A DNA stretch of 64,000 nt. Origin: Nitrospirota bacterium. GTDB taxonomy: Bacteria; Nitrospirota; Thermodesulfovibrionia; Thermodesulfovibrionales; SM23-35. The stretch is from positions 62,001 through 126,000 of the forward strand of contig JBFMCL010000003.1 in NCBI GenBank assembly GCA_040754395.1, written 5' to 3'. Under the pieces are notes generated by a model. The model did no database searches. It was not told the DNA's origin and worked only from the letters and a program-made list of their open reading frames with translations. Shown piece after piece: positions 44,778-53,600 of this stretch (positions are counted from its first letter, which is position 1; each line of letters starts with the position of its first letter). A program made the position numbers and the translations under genes.

Positions 44778-45488
44778 ATGAAAAAAGCGTGTGCTGGTAT
44801 GCTTTTTTTTCTGCTCATGCTCTGTGCATGTGCAAGCGTATCGGAAGAGGACAAGAAAAATGCGGCCTATCACTATCAGTTAGGGGTTTCGTATCTGAAC
44901 GACAACAACATCCAGCCTGCGTTTGTCGAGTTTCAGAAGGCATTGAAGCTCAACCACAAGGACAAGGAAATTTACCACGCCCTGGGTGTCATATATCTCA
45001 CAAAGCTGGAAGATTACCCGAAGGCAATCGAACACTTTGAAGAAGCCCTCGATCTCGATGAAAGCTATTCAGAGGCCTCAAACAACCTCGGCAATGCATA
45101 CGCCAAAATGGGCAGATACCATGAGGCTATTAAGGCATACAAGACTGCGCTTTTGAACCCTCAGTATCAGAACGCTTCCATGGCGTTAAACAACCTTGGC
45201 ATGGTATACTACAGACTTTCCCAATTTGATGAGGCGCTCGATGCATTCAAAGAGGCGCTGAAGCGGTATTCGAACTTTTATGTCCCGTATTACGGGTTAG
45301 CCCTCTGTTACAATGCCAAGGGGCAGTACGGCGATGCTTCCTACGCGCTGACGCGTGCATTATCGCTTGACCCTCTGTACAGGGGGAATAAGGAAAAAGC
45401 GATAGAAGACCTCAAGGAAAGAAAACTGAGGGCACGGGGCATCGAGGAAAAAGACATCGCTGATTATCTGGACATCATCAAATATTAG
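44778..45488 (+). CDS. TPR lipoprotein, PilF/PilW-like
   Basis: This 236-residue lipoprotein has a signal ending LLMLCACAS and five to six tetratricopeptide repeats, from YHYQLGVSYLNDNNIQPAFVEF to GLALCYNAKGQYGDASYALTRALSLDP. AAGGAG precedes the ATG. The arrangement matches outer-membrane pilotins that help assemble the type IV pilus secretin, but no pilus genes are adjacent, so the role is open. The tRNA-Pro gene follows 10 bases after the stop. Confidence 0.82.
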   Translation: MKKACAGMLFFLLMLCACASVSEEDKKNAAYHYQLGVSYLNDNNIQPAFVEFQKALKLNHKDKEIYHALGVIYLTKLEDYPKAIEHFEEALDLDESYSEASNNLGNAYAKMGRYHEAIKAYKTALLNPQYQNASMALNNLGMVYYRLSQFDEALDAFKEALKRYSNFYVPYYGLALCYNAKGQYGDASYALTRALSLDPLYRGNKEKAIEDLKERKLRARGIEEKDIADYLDIIKY

Positions 45489-45498
45489 GAGTCAATAT

Positions 45499-45579
<81 letters not shown>

Positions 45580-45772
45580 TAAATCTCAATAAATCAATGG
45601 GTTGTATTACAGAAGTTTACATAATCAGTGTCCCTGGACTGTCCCCAGAAATTAGTCGGAAAGTTACTTTTGAATTTTGCTTATGTTTTAATCTCAAGAA
45701 ATCGGAAAGGCTTAAACACAGATTCTGGCGAACACTATGACTCAGAGATACTTCGATGAGTTTTTTTCACAT

Positions 45773-47175
45773 TCACTTCACAAAACGCTCCGAAATTTCA
45801 ATCTTCTTCATAAGGTAGTCGAGCATGTAGTTGTAGTCATTTCTAATATATTTATCTATGATAGAGATAATGGAATTAGCCCTTTCCCTTGACCTTTCCT
45901 CTTCCTTTGTTACAGTTTGTGCTATCTTTCGGTATTCTTCTATAACTATTGAGACATCTTCCGTGCTTTTACAGTGCCCAGCCATTATATATGCCTCAAG
46001 TGCTTTCCCATAATTATCATCCATAAAACCAATACCTGCACACGCAGCTCTGATATAATCAACCACTTCTTGTGATGAAACTTTACGATTTATATATCTT
46101 TTATACAAATCAGGATTTGCCGCTTTCAATGCAATAAGTGTTGCCAGGAATAGCGGAAATAAATGATTGTTTGCCGGTGTTGTTTTCAGAACCAAACAGA
46201 ACTGAGAAAAGCATTGCTCTTGTATCCTAAGGCTTAGGTTGAAGCCTTGTGACAGAGCAATAAAAGTATTTAATAATTGCTCGCTTTCATATGATGCGTC
46301 TCTTGTTGCTCTTTTACGAAAATACTCCCCGAATTGGAATCTCTGATAGAGAAAAGTGCAGAAGTCATGCGTAGAAGCCACGGGAAGAAGGTATTCCAAA
46401 TCAATGAACCTTCTAAGATAACCATCAACGTTCATGCCTGGACCATATAAAGCTCTAATAGAGTGGCCAAGTTGATCCTTGTCAAGCGTTAAAACAAAGA
46501 CAATGCCTGTAATATTGAAAAGATGTTTTATTCTTTCCAGCAGTTCAACTGCATATGGTGGACGGCAGCGATCGAGTTCATCGATAAAGAAAACCAATGG
46601 TTTCTGTTCGGCAGACTCATTGACAGAAATTTCCCTTACGAACATCTCAAGAGTTGTTCGGAATTCCTGTATCGATAATTTATCAGTTTCATATTGATCG
46701 ATTTTCTCTTGAGCAACCTTTTCAGTGAATTCAGAAAGGCTTTTTTCTGTGAATTCCTCCAGATCAAGTACCCCTGCCGTACCGATCTTTAGCGTTACAG
46801 GTATTAGCTTTCTTGCAATATAACTTCCAATCTTCTTTGTTTTTTCAAAGTATTCTTTAGCTGTTGAAGCGCGCTCAGGAGTGAGCTTGAAATGATCAAT
46901 TCCGGCGTTGATCTCGCCCATAAAGGCAATCAACGGATCAGGAGAGAAATCGCTCTCCCATGCATTAAAGTAAAGACAGGGGTATCCCGAATTCTGGAGA
47001 TGCTGCTTCCACATTTGAATAAACGTCGTTTTGCCTGTACCCCATCCTGAATCTATTGTGTTTCTGTTGCTGAGACGAGCTCAGTCAGTATCTCTGCGCT
47101 TTCAGAGCGCTTCAGAGGATCTTCTTTAAAAGGATCATCTTCATGGATAACAATCGGCGGATTCTTAACAACCAT
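45773..47175 (-). pseudogene. KAP-family P-loop NTPase, frameshifted before Walker A
   Basis: Two reading frames make up one KAP NTPase. A 40-codon start piece (47053-47175) contains the typical N-terminal pattern DDPFKEDPLKRSESAEILTELVS and stops at a TAG. The rest continues in another frame with Walker A GWGTGKTTF (about 47020-47045) directly before MWKQHLQNSG, then LYFNAWESDFS, Walker B LVFFIDELDRCRP and a helical C-terminus. No start codon lies between the in-frame TGA and Walker A. About 5-8 residues seem lost at the junction. It follows the SecB-like gene by 30 bases, so it is the fourth gene of the toxin-antitoxin-chaperone unit. KAP NTPases include phage-exclusion factors. A sequencing error or programmed shift is possible. 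Confidence 0.75.
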
Positions 47176-47205
47176 GAGGCCTTTGTATTCCGGCAGGTGT
47201 ATTCA

Positions 47206-47649
47206 TTATGCCTTAGCGGCCTTCTCCTTCTTGATAGCATCCTCTGTCTGAGCCTTCTTATGTTGTTCATAGATATTGATAAAGTTCACAGGGTCGATAT
47301 GGAAAGGCGGAAAACCGGCCCGCCGGGTCAGGTCGGCAAGCGACTCCCTGATGTAAGGGAAGACTATCGAGGCGCAATTGATGTGCGCCACTTTCTCAAG
47401 CTCCTGCTTCTGAGGCAGCTTATTGAAACTAAACAACCCGGCAGTGGCGATATTGAACGTAAACGGCTGAGTCTTTTTGTCCGAGACAACAGAGACGATG
47501 ACATTGACCATCTTGTCCCTCTTATCGAAGGAGACATTTATGCCGTAGCCAATCTCAATAGGCTTGTCCTTTTCCGACTTGAAATCAGGATTGAGCGCAA
47601 AATGGCTTTCGAGCTGTTTGATTTCGGAAATCTTGAACTTAAGTTCCAT
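47206..47649 (-). CDS. SecB-like chaperone of a toxin-antitoxin-chaperone module
   Basis: This 147-residue protein has the SecB fold pattern: an N-terminal strand set, GLFSF in the middle, and the diagnostic block CASIVFPYIRESLADLTRRAG followed by FPPFHIDPVNFINIYEQHKK. It is shorter in the first strands and ends in a lysine-rich tail. The ATG lies within the end of the antitoxin gene (overlapping frames, GGAGGGAG site), so production is coupled. SecB-like proteins in this context protect an unstable antitoxin from degradation. It is not next to the usual gpsA or grxC genes of housekeeping secB. Confidence 0.85.
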   Translation of the reverse strand: MELKFKISEIKQLESHFALNPDFKSEKDKPIEIGYGINVSFDKRDKMVNVIVSVVSDKKTQPFTFNIATAGLFSFNKLPQKQELEKVAHINCASIVFPYIRESLADLTRRAGFPPFHIDPVNFINIYEQHKKAQTEDAIKKEKAAKA

Positions 47650-48175
47650 ATGCTACTCCCTCCACTTTGATTGAATACTCCTTAGTCTTGGTCTTATATC
47701 TTTTCAAGGCCTTAAAATCTTCGAAGGTAATCACCTTTTTCTGCATATGCAGAGCTAGCTTTTTTACTTGGTTCTTCTGGATCACATTCAATGTAAACGG
47801 GTAAGCATCAAGGATTCTCAGAAGGTTATCCATTCCCTTGCTCTGGCAGACCTGCCTGGATTCATAACGGGCAATCCCTTTGAGGCCGCCGCCAACGATC
47901 TCAGCCATTTCTTCCTGTGTTAGGTTAAGCTTGGTCCGGATTCTCTTTATCTCCTCGCCGGTCAACATACCGTCAACCTGGCGCTGAAAGTCTTTCAGGA
48001 TACGACCGGACTCCTTCAGGGTTGCCTTATCCACTATAGCCTCGCCGCACTCACCACACTTAAAGGTGATATAATTGGGAACGGTCGTGGTCATGTCTTT
48101 ATATTCAAAGGTTTCGGTTCCTACTTCTTTCCTTAATGTGCCGATGCCACAAACAGGGCATTTCTTGGCTTTCAT
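47639..48175 (-). CDS. mqsA: MqsA-family antitoxin with C-terminal extension
   Basis: The antitoxin is 178 residues from the ATG at 48175 (strong GGAGGAG); the longer start at 48196 overlaps the toxin. The N-terminal zinc domain has CPVCGIGTL and CGECGEAIVD. The XRE-type helix-turn-helix follows (LNLTQEEMAEIVGGGLKGIARYE), ending near residue 133 like E. coli MqsA. Residues 134-178 are extra (ITFEDFKALKRYKTKTKEY), as in chaperone-dependent antitoxins that carry a chaperone-addiction segment. It lies four bases after the toxin gene. It should neutralise MqsR and repress the shared promoter. Confidence 0.88.
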   Translation of the reverse strand: MKAKKCPVCGIGTLRKEVGTETFEYKDMTTTVPNYITFKCGECGEAIVDKATLKESGRILKDFQRQVDGMLTGEEIKRIRTKLNLTQEEMAEIVGGGLKGIARYESRQVCQSKGMDNLLRILDAYPFTLNVIQKNQVKKLALHMQKKVITFEDFKALKRYKTKTKEYSIKVEGVAYGT

Positions 48176-48179
48176 TTTA

Positions 48180-48503
48180 TTAATCTCCTCCTTCATCTCT
48201 TTTCATTTGAATCAATACCGTCTGTGTCTTATTGACGGACAATTGCAGCTTAATGTAGATGTTCTTTTCTTCGTCCTTGAACTTGTAAACATCTTGCCAT
48301 ATCTGGCTGTTATGGTACGATGTCATCGATTTATCAAAATGTTGTGCGCACAGTTTATTGATTACTTCTACAATAGCGTCTTCATCCATATATCCCAGGT
48401 CTGCAGCGCCTTTCTGGGCTGTTGCCGTTATAACTCGCGTTGCTTCGCTGCTAAAGAGCTTCTTAAGTTTCTTGAGGTCGCAGTGGGGCTTTCGCTTTTC
48501 CAT
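48180..48503 (-). CDS. mqsR: MqsR-family toxin (mRNA interferase)
   Basis: The toxin is 107 residues from the ATG at 48503 (a TTG two codons upstream is possible). It matches MqsR along its length: MEKRKPHCDL at the start, KSMTSYHNSQIWQDVYKF in the middle (Lys, Tyr and Gln of the active-site region) and the closing strand TVLIQMKRD. E. coli MqsR cleaves mRNA at GCU. The toxin-first order is the same as in E. coli mqsRA. No clear ribosome site precedes it, suggesting weaker translation than the antitoxin. Confidence 0.88.
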   Translation of the reverse strand: MEKRKPHCDLKKLKKLFSSEATRVITATAQKGAADLGYMDEDAIVEVINKLCAQHFDKSMTSYHNSQIWQDVYKFKDEEKNIYIKLQLSVNKTQTVLIQMKRDEGGD

Positions 48504-48592
48504 TTGCAAAATTTTAGCATAAATAACGGCATCTTAGTTTTAACCTTTTCCCTGAAGATAAGCCTTCCCATGGATATACTATAGCACATTTA

Positions 48593-48626
48593 GTATCATT
48601 ATGATACGAAAATAGCAATTTGTCAA
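48593..48626 (-). promoter_or_regulatory. Promoter and palindromic operator of the mqsR-mqsA-secB-KAP unit
   Basis: On the minus strand TTGACA (48626-48621), a 17-base spacer and CATAAT (48603-48598) form a near-consensus sigma-70 promoter. A 15-bp palindrome, GTATCAT-A-ATGATAC (48593-48607), covers the -10. Binding there would block polymerase, which fits autorepression by the MqsA-type antitoxin. The leader to the toxin ATG is roughly 90 bases. Confidence 0.7.
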
Positions 48627-48772
48627 GTGGAGGCTTGAAAAACCTGAATAAGAATGTTACTGCTGGCTATGTGAAGAACATTCAGGGAATTGTTACCCCG
48701 GCTCCTCTGCCTTTGCCAACAGTTTACCCAGGTCATAGTGTAGTATTGTCAACGAAGTGAGACACTTCGTCT

Positions 48773-48880
48773 TTATTCCAGCATGCTCCTGAGGACTTCG
48801 TAAGGGGTCTTGCCATTGTGCGCACCATGAGCCCTATGGAGATTGCAGAACGCCTCCCAATATACCAGGAGTTCCCCCAA
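48773..48880 (-). pseudogene. C-terminal remnant of an integrase-type transposase
   Basis: About 35 codons before the stop at 48773 read like the end of IS3/IS481-type transposases: VYWEAFCNLHRAHGAHNGKTPYEVLRSM. The catalytic core is missing and sequence further upstream in the frame is unrelated. Just after the stop, GAAGTG-TCT-CACTTC forms a short hairpin that might be part of the element end. It is evidence of past transposition in the accessory region. Confidence 0.6.
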
Positions 48881-49044
48881 GAATAGATACCCCAAATCTG
48901 TAACAGCAACAAATAAAAGCAAAAAAACAGGTTTCATAAGTGGTCGCAGTTTGTTTTGAGAAAATGGGGGAACTTTATCAATACACCCCTTGACTTTTTT
49001 GGCAGGACACATAATAATAAAGTCACTTGGTATTACCATACAGC

Positions 49045-49112
49045 CTGACTGAGAAATCAGTCAGCAACCGAACAAATTAGGGCGACCACAAATAGTGGTC
49101 GCTTTTTATTTT
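49045..49112 (+). terminator. GAAA-loop hairpin and intrinsic terminator
   Basis: A perfect 8-bp stem CTGACTGA/TCAGTCAG with a GAAA tetraloop (49045-49064) is followed by an 8-bp stem GCGACCAC/GTGGTCGC with a 5-base loop (49082-49102) and then TTTTTATTTTTT. The second is a textbook intrinsic terminator on the plus strand. No plus-strand gene lies immediately upstream, so it may end a lost gene or an untranslated RNA. Confidence 0.7.
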
Positions 49113-49238
49113 TCTATACGCCAAATCAGTTATATTCTTTTTCAGTGTCAATTTCTTCTTCTTTGCCTGACCTTCTATATCTTCAGATTTTTTCTCTTTA
49201 ACCTTGCATATTCCTGTCAATATTCACTACATTCAAAT

Positions 49239-49634
49239 ATGCCTTCATCGAGAAAAAAGAAACCAAAAACTCATCCCCTTCTTTGGGTTATCGAACCCCT
49301 GATGGAAGAGCCGAGTTACTTGGAAAAACCTATGTTTGGATGCCTTGCTGTTTATCTTCACGGGAGGCTTATGCTTGCTCTTGCATCAGGAGAAGAACCC
49401 TGGAATGGTTTGTTAATCCCAACGGAACACAAGTTTCATGATGCTATTCGAGAAGAGTTCAAAGATGTAGTTCAGCACTCTGTTCTAAAGAAATGGCTAT
49501 ACTTACCCGAAGCAACAGAAGACTTTGAAGCTGTTGCTTCCGATATTGTTGATGCAATCCGTATGAATGATGAGAGGTTTGGGGCAGAACCGAAAGAAAG
49601 GGTTTCTAAGAGAAAAAGAAAACATAACTCATGA
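49239..49634 (+). CDS. Small protein with TfoX N-terminal-like fold
   Basis: The protein is 131 residues from the ATG at 49239; the longer frame upstream is an unlikely run of hydrophobic residues. The block KPMFGCLAVYLHGRLMLALASG, followed by PWNGLLIPTEH, resembles the TfoX_N type of domain. The end is strongly basic (SKRKRKHNS). No ribosome site is clear. It is convergent with the antitoxin-like gene (6-base overlap). Function unknown; family resemblance is moderate. Confidence 0.6.
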   Translation: MPSSRKKKPKTHPLLWVIEPLMEEPSYLEKPMFGCLAVYLHGRLMLALASGEEPWNGLLIPTEHKFHDAIREEFKDVVQHSVLKKWLYLPEATEDFEAVASDIVDAIRMNDERFGAEPKERVSKRKRKHNS

Positions 49635-49868
49635 AAGATTTGGGGCGGCAAGCTTTTTCAGTGTGCTTCCGTGAAGCCTGTTTACCTTGTCGAGTGCAGA
49701 CCTGAATGACTTTTCCCTTTTTGAAGTTTCCACAGGAGAGATAATCAGATTCCTGCCGTCAGTAGCAAGTTCAAGAGGAGTATCCAGAGTGACCTTCAGA
49801 AGTTCCAGAATCGGCTTGTCGATAATCAGCGCTGCGCTGTTCCCATGCGAAACGAGTTTCTTTATCAT
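49629..49868 (-). CDS. AbrB/MazE-type antitoxin-like protein, no toxin partner
   Basis: The protein is 79 residues from the ATG at 49868 with GGAGGTG upstream. The swapped-hairpin DNA-binding fold is indicated by IKKLVSHGNSAALIIDKPILELL and LELATDGRNLIISPV, and the tail resembles MazE-like antitoxins paired with Doc toxins. The position where a toxin gene would follow is taken by a convergent TfoX-like gene, so the partner has been lost or never existed. Confidence 0.75.
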   Translation of the reverse strand: MIKKLVSHGNSAALIIDKPILELLKVTLDTPLELATDGRNLIISPVETSKREKSFRSALDKVNRLHGSTLKKLAAPNLS

Positions 49869-50104
49869 ACCCACCTCCGTATATACATTGTATTACCATG
49901 AGGCAATCTTGTCAAATAACCGAATTGCCTTACACAAAAAAAACGATACGAAAGCGAATCGTTTTCTCAAACAAGCAATCGGTACAAAAAAACTTAGAGA
50001 GTGTCTTCTGCAGGGACAGCTACGCGAGGCAGGAATAATGAAGAACCGGAATACCAAGCATCTCCACGGTGCAGTTCTCAAAAAAGTCCTTCTGAAAGAA
50101 GCAC

Positions 50105-50132
50105 AAAGGCCTACCATGACCGGCAGGCCTTT
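50105..50132 (-). terminator. Hairpin after the ACT-domain gene
   Basis: AAAGGCCT and AGGCCTTT form an 8-bp stem that extends by two more G-C pairs past one mismatch. It lies 36 bases beyond the ACT-gene stop on the minus strand; the following T-run is short (TTTGTGCTTCTTT), so efficiency is uncertain. The remaining part of the 49869-50167 gap shows only another short AAAACGAT/ATCGTTTT pair. Confidence 0.4.
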
Positions 50133-50167
50133 TCTATGTCATCGACAGCATGTTACAGAGAAAATGC

Positions 50168-50581
50168 CTACTTCGCCCCAAGAGCCTTCGCCGCCTTGTT
50201 CACATCCTTGGGCTTGACCCAGAGAATGGCGGCATAACGGCGTGAGCCGGCTGTCACGGCATCAATCGCCGTCACATTGATCTTCTTATCGGCCAGTGTC
50301 TGGAGAAGGTGAGCAACCGCTCCCTTGCGGTCATTCCCCTGGACAAGAAATCCGACCTTCTGAGGGCGGGTTTTGATCTTTGCAATCCTTGCCGCTTTCT
50401 TGAAGAGTGCGACATCTTCCGGAATAAAATCGAGCTGGGCCTTTCTCCCGCTCGGGAACCCGGAGAATGCCAGCAGGTTTACTCCTGCATCTGCCAGCGC
50501 TTTCAATATACGCGCTCCTTCACCTGTCCTGTCAGGAACATCCATTGCGAAATACGCAACCTTCCTTATAATGTCCGCCAT
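50168..50581 (-). CDS. Tandem ACT-domain protein
   Basis: This 137-residue cytosolic protein has two ACT-like beta-alpha-beta units: VAYFAMDVPDRTGEGARILKALADAGVNLLAFSG and KVGFLVQGNDRKGAVAHLLQTLADKKINVTAIDAV. ACT domains bind amino acids or other small ligands and regulate metabolism. There is no attached enzyme domain. AGGAGG-like sequence precedes the ATG. It appears to be a single-gene unit; the ligand is unknown. Confidence 0.85.
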   Translation of the reverse strand: MADIIRKVAYFAMDVPDRTGEGARILKALADAGVNLLAFSGFPSGRKAQLDFIPEDVALFKKAARIAKIKTRPQKVGFLVQGNDRKGAVAHLLQTLADKKINVTAIDAVTAGSRRYAAILWVKPKDVNKAAKALGAK

Positions 50582-50688
50582 ATCTGCACCTCCTTCTTTT
50601 TTTGTACTCTCTCATCTAAAGTCTATTAAATCCGGGGAGATGTTACAACTCTCCGCAATTGCATGCAACTCTCATACGCAATTCTGTT

Positions 50689-53600
50689 TCAGTTTTTCTG
50701 CCTTTCGGTCAGTTCTGCCTCAGTTGTCATCTCCTGCCCTTCCCGCAGGAAGATTATTGAGATCTTATCCCCGGCATGCAGCGATTTCAGAATATCTGAA
50801 AGATCCTTCAGTCTGTTGACCTTCATCGTGTTGATGCCAACAATAATATCACCCTCTCTGAGCCCCGCTCTTTCTGCAGGCGAGTCCTGACCAACTCCGG
50901 AGACCCTGCTTCCCTGTCCGCTGAATGCAAAATCCGGCATAATCCCAAGGCTCACTTTTCTTTCTTTTTTGATTGCTGTTACCGGGTCTTCAGATTTCTG
51001 CACGTTGCTTGTCACCGGCTGGTCGCGGCGGGAAAGATACTCGAGGACCTCCTGAGCAACAGACGCAACTTTCGTCAGCCCCTCAGGATCAATCTTCTCG
51101 GCAGTATCCGCAGGCTTGTGGTAATCAGCATGAGGGCCGGTAAAGAACTGTACCGCAGGAACCCCTGCATCCTGAAAACTTTTCTGGTCACTCGAGTCGA
51201 GATCTTCTGAAACAGTCTGGACCTCAACACCGGCAACACGCCCGGCTCCCCTGAAGATATGCGCCCATTCACCGGCAGAATCCGACCCGATTACCAGGAG
51301 CTTGTTTTTCCCCAGTCTGCCCACTGTATCAAGGTTCAGCATCCCGATGCATTTTTCAGCCGGGTATCTCTTCTGGCTGGCAACATAGTGGCGTGAGCCT
51401 TTCTTCCCCTGCTCTTCGCCGGTAAACGCCGCAAAGATTATGTTTCTTTCCGGTGTCAGGCTTTCTCCCAGTATCTGCGCAAGTTCAATCAGCACCGCAA
51501 CCCCGCTTGCATTGTCATCAGCCCCGTGATATATCCTTGTGCCGTCGGTTATGCCGGAATCGCCTGAGGTTACCCCAAGGTGATCATAATGCGCACCAAT
51601 AACGACGCTTTGATCTGACCATTCCTGTTTTCTGCCCGGGAGTATTCCGATTATATTTTTCATCTTTACAGGGTGCGACCGGTCGTCAATATCTTCCCAT
51701 TCCTGGAAATAGCTCCCATTGTCGCCTGCCGGTTCGAGTCCCGCCTCCCTGAACTTTTCCGCGATATATTCAGCTGCGCGGTCGAGTTCCCTTGTCCCTG
51801 TTCCGCGTCCTCTGAGCACATCGCCTGCGAGAAATCTGACCGTCTGCATCATCCTTTCAGAAGAGGATGCAGATTCATGGCCTACAAGAGCCTCCCTCCT
51901 TCTCAATTCCGCCATCCCGGCCTTTTCGATCCTTCCGTCCTCTCCGGGGATGAATACCGTCATGGGAGAATCCTGCACAGGCCATCTTCCTTTTGCGATG
52001 TTTGCGGGTTCGGTACCTGAGAAGCCGAGATAGCTGTATTTGTGGTAATGCGGCAGCTTGCGGATCAGTCCGGGGAGCGCCCCGTGAACATCCGAAGCAA
52101 TAAACATGAGCGCCATGTCTTTGCGGTGAGGATTTCTTGCAGTCAATACCAGCGAATGGTTTTTGATCGGGAACTCTGCCTGCCCGATGCGCACATGTTC
52201 AGGAGTAATATCCATCTCATACCCCAACAGCGCCTCCCTCACCTTATCTATGAAAAGGTTTTCATATCCGATGATCGCAACGGCCCTGTCGTCGGGCAAC
52301 GCGATAATCTCCGTGTCGAGTTTTGTCTCTACCTCATCCGGTCCCGTATTGCGCAGGCCGTAGGCCAGCTCTCTGTATGCCTGCAGAAGTGCGGCATCAG
52401 CGCGTGAAGGGAGAATCGCCAGCATTTTTGCGGCCCCAAGGGCCTGGGTGATTGCCGGAGGAATTTCATCTCGGCCCAGTCTCCTGAACAGGTCGAATTC
52501 AGGATCGATGTCAATCCTGAGAGGAAGTGACGGAAGCTTAATGCGGATATCGAGCCGTTTGGCGTCCATGCGCAGAACAGTCTGATATGCCTTATCCTGC
52601 CCTTGCAGGGTAACCGCAACAGGAACCTTCAACTGATACACCCTGCCCGGCTGTCTCTGTGTTATCGTGCCGGTGAGCAGATACGCATCATTCTCCCGTT
52701 TCACCTTCATATCGCCCGCTGTCAGTTCCGGTGCCCCTGTACCGGTTACCCACTGGTCGAATGCATTGCGCAGATCCCTGCCGGAGACCTGCGCAAAACT
52801 CCTCTCCAGCCCGTCAAACGCGGCGAATCCAAACCTGTTTTTTGCGTAGAAATCCCTTATGCCTTCAATAAATACTTTGTCGCCCAACTCCATTCTGAGC
52901 ATATGGAAAAACATGAGTGACTTGCCGTACCCTATCGCCTCAGAAGATGAACTGTGGCGGGAGCGGAACCCGGTAAGCGGGAAATCCCTGCCTCCTGACA
53001 CGTAATCGGCATATTTCTGGAGCGTAGTCTGACGGTATTCAGCCCCCTCTCCCTGCTGCTCCTTAAAGAGGTGGTCCGACAGATAGGCGGTCAGTCCTTC
53101 CGACCAGTTCCCCTTGCGGTAATCAGGGAAAACGCTGTTCCCCCACCAGTTATGGAGGATTTCATGTGGATATGACGAATTGATGATAAAGGGGAACCGG
53201 ACGACTTTCGTCCCGAGCAGCGTAAATGAAGGCATTCCGAACCCTGTCTCCCAGAAGTTTTCGACAAGCGCAAATTTCGGGTAAAGATAGGGGCCGATGA
53301 GTTTTTCATACATGCGGATATACCTGACCGTCGCATCAAGATATTTTTCCGCAAGCCCTTTCTCGGGGGTTCTCAGGAAAACCATTGCCTCGAGTCTGCC
53401 GTCTGATTTCGAATATTCATGAAACCTCGCAGCGATAAGATAAATCTCTTCCTGCGGCTCGGGCGATTCCCAGCGGACAACGGTTTTTATGGGGTCTTTA
53501 TTATGTGCCGTCCTGCCTCCCTGGCTTACCGCATCCCATTCAGGGGGAAGTTCTGTCCGTAAATCGAACGACACGAAAAATTCCCCTATCACCGGGTACC

